From Podocnemis expansa (Eukaryota > Chordata > Testudines > Podocnemididae), in assembly GCA_007922195.1 (NCBI GenBank), contig ML681990.1:41679411-41743410 (forward strand): a stretch of 64,000 nucleotides of DNA. The letters run 5' to 3'. Both the position numbers and the translations under genes were made by a program. Under the pieces are notes generated by a model. That model did no database searches. It was not told where the DNA came from and worked only from the letters and a program-made list of their open reading frames with translations. Positions 22,921 through 33,817 of this stretch are shown one piece after another. Position 1 is the stretch's first letter, and each line of letters starts with the position of its first letter.

Positions 22921-23869
22921 TTGCTTTAATCATTTTACATTTACAATTTGTCTTATTGTTATAAACCTTTAGTTTTAGTTACTAAAGGGTTGACTGGCAG
23001 AATGGTATTTTGGGTGAGACCAAAGCTTGTACTGATCTGATAATATGGCTGACCCAACCTTGGGGTCAAGAGAATCTTTTGATAAATAGTGTGGAGTTTT
23101 AAGTAACTGGACCTATCAGCTGACTGGGAGCCCGAGACTGAAATGCAGCAAGAGACTGTGTTTTGTTTTGGCTTCTTGATGGCCAGTATGAGGAATCAGA
23201 AGCATTGTTTGTGTCTTGTTGGGAAGTCTGACTTGTCACTGGAAGAATCTGTTCTCCTTTTGCAGCCTGCCCTAACCTTGGCATTTTCAGGCAGCCACCG
23301 TAGGCATGGATGGGTCACACCTCATTGTAAGCCTCTCTGTACAGCCACTGCTGCAGCTTGATCCATCTTCACTGCTGTTGTCATGCATTGAGCATCTTTG
23401 CTGCTGTTGTCTGTGACCCTGCCAGCAGGTTTGGAGATTTGAAGATCCTGGGGGACAACCACTGCACCCGTGGGGTATGGGGTGGATTTGGGGTACACTT
23501 TATTAAAATGAGTATAGGGTAAGGTGAGCGGTGGTTGGTGTGTGTCATGTTTGTCACAGTGGTTTCTGTAAAGTGTTGGGGGGTACCTAACTTTCAGGAG
23601 TGGGGACAGGTTGGGGAACAATGGGGTTCTTCAACTAACCTACTAACACTATAGCCCTACTCACTATAACCTAAAGGCTACTTTAATACACTATAGGAAA
23701 AGGGGGGGGTACAATGCAAACTAGTGTGCGGCAGTAGCAGAGAAGATAAGTAACAGGGAAGCTGGGGCCTGAAGAGGAGTGAAGGCAAGTGGGGGGGTGT
23801 CGAAAGGCAGTGGGGTGAGGAAGTGCTTGGGGGTTGGGGTAAGGGGACAGAGGCAGGAGAGGGGCTGTA
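22921..23869. other. Intron 1 stretch, no gene
   Basis: Contains G-rich plus-strand DNA in its second half and short unsupported frames. No domain recognised. Confidence 0.4.
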
Positions 23870-24600
23870 GGTGCCTGGGAGTGTAGGCAATGGGGAGAAG
23901 CAGGAGGGGCTGAAAGGGGATTCAGGGGTTTGCGAGGGAGGCAGAGGAGGGCAAAATGGTAGGGAAGGCAGAAGGGGTTCGGGGGAAGTGGCTGGTGGGG
24001 AAGGCAGAAGGGGTTGGGGGAAACCGGCAGTGGCTGCAGGAGCAGCTCGGGAGCCGCAGAAAAAGCAGCGGCGAAGCTGGAGAGCCCGGTGGGCGGCTGT
24101 GGGAACCAGTGGCAGCTGGTGAGGGCAGTTGGCGGGGGCCGCCGGGGATTGGGGAAAGTGGCAGGGACCAAGCGGCCACAAGAAGCGGCGGAGAGGCGGC
24201 AGGCGGGAGTTTGGGGCCGCTGCAGGCTGTGGCGGGTTGCGGGGAACCGGCAGCGGTGGCGAGAGCAGCTCGGGAGCCGGGAGCCACAGGGCAGGATGTG
24301 GGAAAGAACAGCTGGCAGCCGGGGCAGGAAGGGCGGCCGTAAGAGCGGCTCGGGAGCCGGGAGCCGCAGGAAGCGGCGGAGGACGGGGAGGGCTGGCGGG
24401 CTGCCGTGGGAGCCGGGGAAAAAGCGGCGGGGCCGCTAGAGAGTCTGGCGGGGATTGGGGGAACCGGCAGTGGCCGTGGGAGCGGCTCAGGAGCCCAGAG
24501 CCACAGAGAGCCGCAAGGGTAGCGGGGTGGGGAGAACGGCTCGGGAGCGGGGAGCCACAGGGACAGAAGGAAAGTTGAGGCACACCGGGGATCCCAGAAA
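23870..24600 (+). repeat. GC-rich minisatellite-like array
   Basis: The words GCTCGGGAGCC, GGGAGCCGGGAGCC and GAGCCACAGGG recur with GGGGAACCGGCAGTGG and AAGCGGCGGA in a degenerate tandem pattern. The long proline-rich minus-strand frames (up to 301 codons) are shadows of this composition. Around it (23466-25500) the sequence may be part of a larger LTR-type repeat, but no ends were established. Confidence 0.6.
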
Positions 24601-24913
24601 TGAAGAGGGGACAAGTAAAGTTAAAGAGAAAAAGGTTTATTTAAGTTGGGGAGGTTACGGAGGGGAGGGCGAAGGCAACTTAACCAAACAATTCTAAAGG
24701 CTAGGAACTAAAGGAAACAATCTTAACAGCTAACTTAAGACTTCTAAGGCTACCAATTAACTTTATACAATGTTACAAAACACAATGATACTCTTAAAGC
24801 AAGTTCAAACAACCCAGAAGGAAAAGGGATACACTGAGTGAAACAAAGTAGCAAGAGGCAATTAGACACTGGGAGCTCCTAACATACACACTGAAGTGGG
24901 AAATAAACTCAAA

Positions 24914-24950
<37 letters not shown>

Positions 24951-25919
24951 GCCTGTAAAGCTGGGGAAAGCAGTTTTAAACCAGCCCTGAAGAAACAGAA
25001 TAACTTTATTCTTAGAGAAAGGTTGCAGGGCAGACTCTTACCACTCCTATTAGCAGCAGCAGCATTACAGGCGAGAGAAAGGAGACTCGTAATCAGCCGG
25101 CAGTTGTACTCATGGGGGTAACTCGTGGATACGCTCTAGGGGGAACTCGTGAGCGGAGGAGGCAGCTTCTGGTTGATCAGGCCAGGCGAGATGTTGAAAA
25201 CCGTCCTGCCTGAGCACCCCAGAACCTCAGCTTTTAAAGACTATTTCCCGCCTTTCCCTGATTACAGGGAATGTGGGGAACAATGGGGGTGTGAGTCATG
25301 CCCTGCAGAACCTTGCAGTTAGGCAGAGCCCACCTACACCAAGCTCTGCAAAACAATGGGCCCCCAGGGTGGTAACCGCCATCCAGTTGAGTTCAATGGG
25401 GCCATCTAGTTAAGGTGAAGGAGCCATTGTTCACTTCACACGTTCTATGTACTTTAGTGATGGCCCGGGAGGGGCAGCCATCAAGGTAACTCCTATGAGT
25501 CACAGACAGTCTGGCTTTCCTAGAGAAGCCTAAAAAACTGTGGGAGGACTTCTCCATTGGACTCGAATTCTTTTGAGTCCATGGATGAATCCTTGAGACT
25601 TGTAGAGGTTCATCAGTTTATCTAGATGTTTGCTTAGATTTACAACAGGCTACATAAAAAGCATTAGCAAATTCAGTGCCAACTAAAAATTCATTCACAC
25701 AGTGATACTGTTCTCTGCTTTATATACTGTACACTATATATGCTACTTACATTCCAATTGATTTATAAATGTATATTAAAAATAATGAAGTAAGCAGTTT
25801 TTCAGTAATAGTTGCTGTGGCATTTTTGTATTTTTATGTCTGATTTTTTGTAAGCAAGTAATTTTTAAGTGAGATGAAACATGAGTTTATGCAGGACAAG
25901 TCAGATACCTGAAAGGAGT
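24601..25919. other. Possible LTR-like repeat with a CA microsatellite
   Basis: No gene seen. A (CA)n run lies at 24914-24950. The text has many TTTATT signals and reads like retroviral LTR DNA, but no TG/CA ends with TSD were found, so the class is left open. Confidence 0.35.
24914..24950. repeat. (CA)n microsatellite
   Basis: About 18 uninterrupted AC dinucleotides. Confidence 0.97.
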
Positions 25920-27710
25920 ACGGATATCTGGAAGGGATGAGAGCCGCTGCCCAAAAAGACTCAAGGGCAACATTCAGATTTCTTGGAATATATACACCTG
26001 GAACTAGACTAGAGGCTTTTAGCCAAATTAGATCTTTGCTGCTTTTCAGGGTGGTCCAGAACAGCCTATATTCGAAAAAGGCATGGCCTAGGCAAGTTAG
26101 TGTTTGTCCATCACTAAGTATTGAGCTTACTCAGTTGATGAAAGGAACAGTTCAAGGTCTGCGAAGGAGTTCCTTTCACTCAACTTCCTTATCTTAATGT
26201 CAGATACATCCCTCTTGAGGGGGAGGAGCACATGTGGGTGGACACACCTTTAAGAGCAAATGGGCACCTCAGAGGGTCTTTTGCACATCAAGCTCTTTGA
26301 ACTGAGACCTGTGAGAACAGCCCATGCATCCACTTCCTTCAAGGGCACAGCCCTCAAGATGATGATAGACCATGTGGCCTGCTACATGTGCTGTATTAAT
26401 CAACAAGGAGCAGTTTGGGCCAAAACAAAGTTTTGGAACTGGTGTATAGCCAGTCACACCATTATCTTGGACTCCTATTTCTTTAGGATACTGAACAACA
26501 GAGCCATCCATCTCAGCAAACATGTCTCCCAAGATTACAAGTTGGAGATAGACTTGTGTATTCTCAAACATCTTTCTGATCTGGGATTTCCAGGAAGAGG
26601 ACCTCTGTCACTAGCATCAACAAGAAGTGCATCAAATTTCTGTTTCACAGAAGGTCTGGGTCCTTCAATCCCTTATTTTTCCTCATTCCTTGGATTAAAG
26701 GTATTTGCCATGCATGTTGTTCAGCACCAGTGAGTGTGATGGTGTTGAATAAGATCAAACAAGACAAAGCCAGAACCATTTTGATTATTCCAACTTGGCT
26801 GAGATATGTTTGGTACCTTTAACAGATTGGCCTCTTTTCTTGTCCAGCATCAAGTCTTCTGAGACAGCAGATGAGGAAGAGACGAGGGCTTTTCATCTTA
26901 GGACTTGGTTACTCAGTATTTCTCAGGGATAGAGGCTTCCTGTTCTATGGAAGGACAAGGGATATCATTCAACAGCAGGAAGATATGTATGCAAAACATT
27001 TTTTTTTTTAAGGTAAAAGAGATTCCTTATTGGTTTACACTGTGACAACATTTGTCTGTTCACTTTTTACTTCTTTGCTGTCCTTCACTTCCTGTTGGAA
27101 TTGAAAAAGTCAGGTGTCTCCATGAGTTCAAGCAAGGTTCACTTGGCAGCTAGTGACTCTTAATTCTCAGAGAAGGGCTGTCAAACACATGGCTCATGAA
27201 TCTCTTCCATCCAGCCCATTACTACACTGCATGGGACCATGCACTCTCCCTAATAGAGAGTTTCCAAGTATTTTGATTTGTGGTATGTATGGCCCACTTG
27301 AAGTACATTTTAAATGAAATTTGGCCTGCCATAAGAGATGTTTGGCACCCACAAAGGTTCCCTCAGTGTTTGCTTTCACCCCATGACAGAAACATTCATC
27401 AAAGGATTGATTAACCTTTTTCCATGGATTGGTGCATTCACCCCTGTATGTCTTTTCAGTTTGGTCGTTCTTGATCCATGAAACCTCCCTTTGAGACAGT
27501 CGTTACCTATTACCTTTTTCATCTGTCTGTGAAAATGACGTTCTTGGTAGATCCTATTTATGGTATTCGTCGGTCAGAAAGTTTCATTATTACCACAGCC
27601 TACATTTGTTCATCAAGCTGCTCCTCCACTATTGGCACTATGTTACCTATTACTTCTTATCAAGTATTGACCATCTGTAAGGTGTCTTTTTATTCACAAA
27701 AATGTAAATA
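25920..27710 (+). pseudogene. DIRS-type retrotransposon 3' part: RNase H and tyrosine recombinase remnants
   Basis: The open frame at 26260-26733 (157 codons) reads IKLFELRPVRTAH, then CCINQQGA, FWNWCIASHTIILDS, then LEIDLCILKHLSDLGFP. This is the RNase H pattern of DIRS elements, where E-LRAV, INKQGG, LWEWCI and HEWELD-like text is typical. Near 27085 the frame reads LLELKKSG and VQARFTWQL-like text; near 27400-27560 it resembles GLINLFP, MKPPFE and SVKMTFLV. Both fit the tyrosine recombinase that replaces a DDE integrase in DIRS elements. A hAT-like repeat (about 27173-27352, GGCTGTCAAAC end) interrupts it. Frameshifts and stops are frequent. Confidence 0.65.
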
Positions 27711-29070
27711 GTTCTTGTTTTATTATGGTAATTAGCATCTGTATGCTAAACTTGCTTTCATCATGGTGATAGCATGCCTGCATAAAGAACACAAATACCA
27801 AGGCTTCAGTCTATTTATTAAGAAGCACTTTTGCATAACACGTATCTCCCGGTTTTTTCTGTTTTTCGGTTAGAATACTGACACATTTCTCATTATACAT
27901 CCTGTCAAAGACTGTGCCTGTTGTGGAAAATGTTACTGGCTTTCCTCTCAAAGTGGTTATTTTTATTGTCTGCCCATTAGTTATTGGCCTTAAGAATTAG
28001 GAACAAATTCTGTAGGACAGTATGAGTTAGTGTTACTTTGTTTTATGACAAAGTCATTCTGAACATCCACTTGGTGATGTGTGTCTAAATAAATAACTGT
28101 TCAGATTTCTCAGAAGAAAAATCCTGTTGTTAGCGGTCACAGTGGCGCACTTCTGAACTTTTAACAGTGCTTCAGTTCTGTGACAGTGCTTCAGTATATC
28201 TAACTCTGACTCAGAATTAGTAACAATAAGACATCTTGTGTTAATTAGCTTTGCTGTATGATGTAAATCCTTGCCAAGTAGATGCTGGAATCCTGCTCTG
28301 AAAATATCTAGCAGTTTACAAAATGTAACCTCTGCAACTGATCCAAAACAGGACATTTTCAAAGTTGTTTAAACAAACACGTTGGAACTTGCATTCAGGA
28401 AATGAATTGTATCAGCAGTGACGTCTGATTTTGTTTTGTGTGTGTGTTTTTAGATTTTTGTTAGCTTTTTAGTAAATATTCCCTCCCCCCATGGAATGTA
28501 ATGGAGGATGTGGCCTATACTAGACCTCCACAATAGTGGTTGTTTTTGATTATATTAAAAAATCTGCTTTAATTTACAGGAAACAGGACTTTACATTTGG
28601 CTTTTCTTCAGTAGTTTGTCTCATGAGAGGAAAGTTGAGCTCATGTTTAAGAAAAGCAGCTGTTGTGGAAAAACTTGATTTAAAATGGATACATTTTTCC
28701 AATATGAAATGTGTAGCTTATAGAAAACAATGTCATGTTGTGATTATTCAGTTGGTGAGAATATAATGCAATGTTTCATCATTCTTCCATTTGGGTCTTA
28801 TGCAATTATTAAGGTTTAAAACCTCTTAAGCTAACTTTACGGGATTGTCTGTCAAATTATGTAAGTTGCTTCCTCAGTCAACACCACCCTGCACTTAATC
28901 ATATCTTGTGATAAAATGCAAAAAGATCTGTCCTTTTTAGGCTCAGATTTGTACTATATTCAGTTCTGACTGAAATGGAACCTCAAAAATCAAGGATTTT
29001 AAAAAAAATCTATACATCTTTTTTTTAAATTGTTTTTTGGCTTTTCAACATGACCTGTCTACCCATATGT
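27711..29070. other. Intron 1 stretch, nothing recognised
   Basis: AT-rich sequence without a supported feature. Confidence 0.45.
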
Positions 29071-29343
29071 TCTAAAGGGGTAGCTGTATTAGTCTAGTAC
29101 AGCAAAACAAACAAGGAGTCCTGTGGCACGTTTAAAGGATAACAAATGTATCCTTTGCAGCTTTTGTGGGAGAAAAATCCCACTTCATCAGACTTTTTGA
29201 AGACGGGGGAACTTACAGAAATTAAGTAAGTTCCCCCACCTTCAAAGTATCTGGTGAAGTGGGATTTTCGCCCATGAAAGCTCATGCGAGAAATAATTTT
29301 TTTAGTCTTTAAAAGTGCCACAGGATTTCTTGTTTGTTTTACC
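29071..29343. repeat. Penelope-like copy forming a long inverted repeat
   Basis: Left arm: TCTAAAGGGGTAGCTGTATT, AACAAACAAGGAGTCCTGTG, GGGAGAAAAATCCCACTTCA, GGGGGAACTTACAGAAATTA. Right arm: AAGTTCCCCCACCTTCAAAG, GAAGTGGGATTTTCGCCCAT, TAGTCTTTAAAAGTGCCACA. The arms can pair over about 110 bp each with a very short loop. Confidence 0.88.
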
Positions 29344-29686
29344 AGTTATATATGAATGACAGTTAAAGGGTGAAAATTCAGCCTTAGATATATAGAAAAT
29401 GCATGTGCAAAAAAATGCTCACCCTGGGTCTTCTGGGTCCTGATTCACTCTCCTCTTATCTTCATGGCTCTGTCTGCCTGGCTTCCCACTATGATTTTGC
29501 AATTCCCCCAGCTCCTGTAGCCCTCCACTTCCTCCAGCCTCAATCCTCGGGCAGGCTTCAATGACTCCCCCAGGGCCCTTCTCTGTTAACACCTCCTCTT
29601 GGCAACATGGTGGTAGAGGGATTGAGGCTGCTGCTGCCAGCCTTAGGGTAGGAGTTGTGCTGTATCTGTTTCAGCATTCTGTTCTG
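29344..29686. other. Intron 1 stretch, nothing recognised
   Basis: Pyrimidine-rich text between repeats; no feature supported. Confidence 0.4.
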
Positions 29687-29689
29687 TTG

Positions 29690-30427
29690 GGCTGCGTATA
29701 CATCGCTTAGCATTTTCGAAAAAACTTCTTTTCAGGGGGAAAAAAAATATTTTGAACTATTGTTGAAATAATTATCTTGAAATAACTTTTTTTTTTTTTT
29801 TTAAAAAAAATTTTTTTTTCGGATAATGCCCGGGGGCCCAACTCGTTTCCCTAAAATTTCATTTATCCCCCCCCCCCCCCCCCCATGAAAGTCTACACCG
29901 GTCTTCCTTTTTCGAAAAAAGAAATAGCCACATCCAGCAATGGCTTTTTTTGAAAAAGCTATCTTGAGAAAAGAGCTTTTTATTAAAAAAAAAAAAAAAA
30001 GGGCACCGGGTTTAGCTTTTTCGAAGAAGCGTGCCAGTATCTTGAAATACTGGCATGCTTCTTCGGCAATGCTAAACCTCATTACATTTTGAAAAAAAGC
30101 CTTTTTCATGATAGCTTTTTTTGAAAAAAGCCATCGCGGGATGCAGCAAAGGCTTTTTTTAAAAAATTTATTATTTTTTTTTATTTTCTGGGAAAGTCTG
30201 CTTATCTTTTCCATCACCTTTCTTTTTCTAAAAAGAAAATCCAATGCAGACTTTCGTTTGGGGGGGGGGGGGAGCTGTGGTATTTTGGGAGAACGAACTG
30301 GTCCCCAGGCTGTTCTCCAAAAATAGCAGTTTTGAAAAGTTACTTCAGGATAATTATTTCGACTATAATTCAAAATAATTTTTTTGAAAAAAGTTTTTTG
30401 AAAATGCTAAGCACTGTAGACACAGCC
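29690..30427. mobile_element. Harbinger-type palindromic MITE rich in TTTCGAAAA
   Basis: Ends GGCTGCGTATACATCGCTTA and TAAGCACTGTAGACACAGCC are inverted, with TTG at 29687-29689 and 30428-30430. Inversion extends far inward (GCATTTTCGAAAAAAC against GTTTTTTGAAAATGC). The interior repeats CTTTTTTCGAAAAAAG-like palindromes many times. The 190-codon minus frame is a Phe/Lys-rich artefact of these repeats. Confidence 0.82.
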
Positions 30428-30430
30428 TTG

Positions 30431-31254
30431 GAGTCCAGTGTGGTGCTTTGATACTGCAGGTAGCTGATATGGCTGTCTGCTGTGCAAGTGGTAGTGGTCT
30501 CTTGCTGCTGGAGGGGAGAACCTTGCACTCAAGCAGGATTCCTGTGCTGCCTGTGTTTTATTGCAAGGTCCTCCCCAGATTTGCCCTTGAGTGTTGGCAG
30601 CTCTGTGTGGTTTGTGTTTTTTTTACTATAGAGGGCTGCCATTTTTTAACTGGCCTGGATGCTTTTTATAGTGTCTTGCCTGTTGCCAGTGAAAATTTTT
30701 TTTTGCCATGGTCAATGTTCCCTTTATGAACTGCAGGATCTGTACCTGGCAGAAGATGTGCTGAATGTCATTTTCAGTGCAAAGAAATCACAGCGCCCAA
30801 GTGCTGCTCTGAAGCCAGGCTCCCAGCCTGCTAAGATAGGGGTGCCCAATCTTTTTGGGTGAGGGGCCACATTGCAATTTTTTTTTTCTCAGCTGAGTGG
30901 CTGGTGAGAACTTTGGATGGCTAAGACATGGAAATCAATCTCTTAATAAACTTTAATAAAATAATTAGTCTGATATTAGGCATTGTTTTTGCTTGCAATG
31001 TGTACAGAAGATAAGGGGGTGTAGTGCTTGTGTGAGAGGGCAATGCAGAGCATGGGGAAGCATGGCAGAGAAGGGGAGGGGAGGGGAAGAAAGGTGAAGT
31101 GGAGGGAGGAGAGCATCTGGGTGGCAGGACTCAGCTACTACCTGTCAGGGACCCCAGCAACTCTGCTCTTTTCACTCCCTGCCAAGCAATGTTCCCTGTA
31201 AGCTGCGCCAGTGAACCCCAGCGCAAGTCCATGATCGGAGGACCCGGGTTCAGG
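30431..31254. other. Intron 1 stretch with a one-sided hAT-like end
   Basis: AGGGGTGCCCAATCTTTTTG at 30838 resembles a hAT-like terminus, but I found no partner end. No gene. Confidence 0.4.
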
Positions 31255-31745
31255 GCTGACAAGGAGCAGCAGTGGGGATTGGAGGAGCCAGGGTTGGGGC
31301 TGGCAGGGAGCAGAAGCCAGGAGCTGGGGTCAGGGCTGGCAGGGAGCAGAAGCCGGGAGCAGAGGACCCAGGGCTGGGGCTGGCGAGGAACAGAAGCAGG
31401 AAGCGGCGAAGGTCAGGGCTGGCGGGGAGCGGAGGAGCTGGGGTTGGGGCTGGCGGGGAGCGGAGGAGCCAGGGTTGGGGCTGGCGGGGAGCAGAAGCAG
31501 GAACCAGGGTTGGGGCTGGCAGGGAGCAGAAGCGGGGAGTGGAGGAGCTGGGGTCGGGGCTGGCGAGGAGCAGAAGTTGGAGATGGGAGCTGGGATCGGG
31601 GCTGGTGGGGAGTAGAGGGGGCTGGCGGGGACTAGCAGCGGGGATCAGAGGAGCTGGGGTTGGGAGTGGTGGGGACCAGCAGCGGGGATCGGAGGAGCTG
31701 TGGGTCAGGGCTGGGGGAGAGCAGAAGTTGGAGATCGGAGCTGGG
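31255..31745 (+). repeat. GC-rich minisatellite (GGGGCTGGCGGGGAGC units)
   Basis: Units containing GGGGCTGGCRGGGAGCAGAAG and GGAGGAGCYRGGGTTG follow one another with variable spacing of roughly 25-60 bp. The Gly/Arg/Trp-rich open frames across it are products of the repeat, not genes. Confidence 0.82.
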
Positions 31746-31874
31746 ATCAGGGCTCCCAGGCTGGGGGAAGATTAGAAGCGGGGGATAAGCTCATGCCACG
31801 CTGGGGGGGCGGAGGGGGGTTGATGTGTAAGGAAACATTTTGTTTCCCTTTCAAGTGATTGCTGCCACATAGGT

Positions 31875-32072
31875 CAGTGGTTCCCAACGTTTTCTCTGCC
31901 ATGGCACTCCTTGCTACTTTTAATTCATTTGAGGCACACTACCATATAGCTTCCAATTGAAGCCATATATTTTTTTCATGAGCCAATGAGCCAGTCCAGA
32001 GCTCTTTGAGTAGTTTTTCAAAAAATTTTGTGGCACACCTGTGTGCTGTGGCACACTGGTTGGGAAACAGTG
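31875..32072. mobile_element. hAT-like MITE (CAGTGGTTCCCAAC family)
   Basis: Ends CAGTGGTTCCCAAC and GTTGGGAAACAGTG. Flanks ACATAGGT and AGATAGGT agree at 7 of 8 bases. The same family, with shared internal text (GTAGTTTTTCAAAAAATT), is at 40113-40675. Confidence 0.88.
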
Positions 32073-32080
32073 AGATAGGT

Positions 32081-32824
32081 AGACACAACACACAAATTCC
32101 ACCCAAGATTTAGAATAAACACAGAAAACTGTATAGAACCTTATGTTATTTTATTAACACCCAGCATTTCTACAGCACTTTCCACCCCAGGATCTCTCAG
32201 TGGCTCACTATAATAGGCATTCACACGTGCTTGGCTCTGTGGTATCCAAGAGGCACACCCCACCTATGCTCATATTTAAGTGAATGGCCCTGACAATACA
32301 TTATAGGCAAACTACATGTGTCCTCCCATTTTGGTATCTTTACCAAGTGCCATAAACAATGGCTTTAGGAGGAGGTGTCCCCTCCATGTATTTTTAGCAC
32401 AGCTCTGTTTTCAGTTGGAAGCTGGTAAAGGAAAGTTCCAAGCTTGCAGACAAGAACAGCACAAAACTGGTAGATGGGGATTGTAGCAGAGAGAGAAGGC
32501 AGCCTGATCTGACTTTTTCAGTAAAGTGGAAAAACTGTCATTGACCTTAATTAACATTAGCTCAAGTAATATATAGGCCTAAATCAGGGTGACTTCTTTT
32601 AGCTCAATGAGTGAGATCTAGTCAGAATTGGCACATTCATTAGGAATCTCTCTAAAAAATAATAGAATTGTATTGGCTATCTGTGATCATCAGCTCTTAT
32701 CAGTGTAATTTCTTACAAATTTTCTTTATGTATTTTCACATCTTCTAAAGGTGAGCTGAAATTACAGACAACCAAAATGTTTGTTGTTCTGGAAAAGGTA
32801 ATGGCTGGTACACTGAACACATTC
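32081..32824. other. Intron 1 stretch, nothing recognised
   Basis: No gene or repeat boundary recognised. Confidence 0.45.
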
Positions 32825-32827
32825 TTA

Positions 32828-33277
32828 GGCTATGTTCACACGCGGGGTTATTTCAAAATAATTTATTTCAAAATAAGGAAAAAAGCAGGAATCAAAATAG
32901 CATGTTCACACTGTGGGCTTGCTGTTTCGATTCAGGGGCAGGGCACCATGGGAGGTGTGGCAACATGGCTACCTCACTGGGCCATGTTGGCAGCCATGTT
33001 GGCAGCCAGGCACGCCCAGGAAGGAACTGTTCCCCAGGGTGCTGAGCACCCTGGGAGGAAGGTCAGACGGTTGTTTCGAAACAACCATTGTTTCAAAACA
33101 ACATGTTCCAACGGGATTGTTTTGAAACAGCGTTGTTTCATAACCAAATGGGGTTTAAGTTATTTCGAAACAATGGAACCCGTTGTTTCGAAATGACAGT
33201 ACGTCGTGTGAACATGGCGTTTCTTATTTTGAAACAGCGTCTGTTGTTTTGAAATAAGACTGCTGTGTGAACACCCC
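32828..33277. mobile_element. Harbinger-type MITE rich in GTTTCGAAACAA
   Basis: Ends GGCTATGTTCACACG and CTGTGTGAACACCCC are inverted, with TTA at 32825-32827 and 33278-33280 (the favoured TWA-type Harbinger site). The interior repeats TTGTTTCGAAACAA and ATTTTGAAATAA-like palindromes. The 139-codon frame across it is not supported as a gene. Confidence 0.85.
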
Positions 33278-33336
33278 TTAGGCGTTTGTCATGTATACAC
33301 TGACAGAAGACAAATTCCCATTCCTGGCCCAGTTGG

Positions 33337-33636
33337 TTGATATGTGGTACATTTCAAGCATCTAGTGCAGATGCTGAACGAGGCTTCAGTCTAATGAATA
33401 ATATTAAGACAGAGCCTCGTAACAGGTTGGATGTTTCTCATCTAGACATACTAATGCACATCAAGTCATATTTAAGTGCTGGATTCAAGGGTGACCTAGA
33501 CTCTGTATGTGCATTCTGGAAATGTGAAAAAGACAGGTGTCAAAAACTGAGGTGTAGAGGAGGCTTGATAGGCAGCATCACTGCTTCATATTTGTTTAGT
33601 AAAAATGTTAAACTGAAATACTGTGGTTTTTATTAA
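33337..33636 (+). pseudogene. hAT transposase C-terminal dimerisation domain fragment
   Basis: An uninterrupted 100-codon frame reads FQASSADAERGFSLMNNIKT, RNRLDVSHLDILMHIKSYL, then FWKCEKDR. The S-ADAERGFS-MN-IKT-RN-L motif is the conserved hAT C-terminal (dimerisation) region, also present in transposon-derived host proteins such as ZNF862-like genes. The catalytic region and N-terminal zinc finger are absent upstream, where a Harbinger MITE ends at 33277. It is most likely a truncated transposon piece; the intact frame leaves a small chance of something retained. Confidence 0.68.
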
Positions 33637-33668
33637 CTTACTAAAGTTTGAACAAAAAGACATCTATA

Positions 33669-33817
33669 CAATGTTCACTCTTTAAGCTGGTGATGCAGCT
33701 GAGCAAGTTATGGATGCACTTGGGGAGCCGATGGGCAGTGGCTCAGGGGCCCGGTCCCGGGACAGGGAATGGGTAGGGAACTTGCTTAGCTGCATCATCA
33801 GCTTAGAGGGAACATTG
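33669..33817. mobile_element. Small foldback MITE (AATGTTCCCTCTAA family)
   Basis: CAATGTTCACTCTTTAAGCT at the left and AGCTTAGAGGGAACATTG at the right are inverted, and the inversion continues through GATGCAGCTGAGCAAG / CTTGCTTAGCTGCATC. No clear TSD. Same terminal motif as 59894-61830. Confidence 0.8.

Noticed and set aside
23678..24614. Long minus-strand open frames (301, 230 and 162 codons), proline-rich
   Set aside because: They overlap in several frames on both strands, follow the tandem GC-rich words, and contain no recognisable domain. They are composition shadows.
29071..29343. Structured noncoding RNA or miRNA precursor from the long hairpin
   Set aside because: The hairpin is explained by two inverted Penelope tails, and the same form recurs at many other sites.
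29801..30373. 190-codon minus-strand frame, Phe/Lys-rich
   Set aside because: It lies wholly within a palindromic MITE and is produced by repeated TTTTTTCGAAAAA words.
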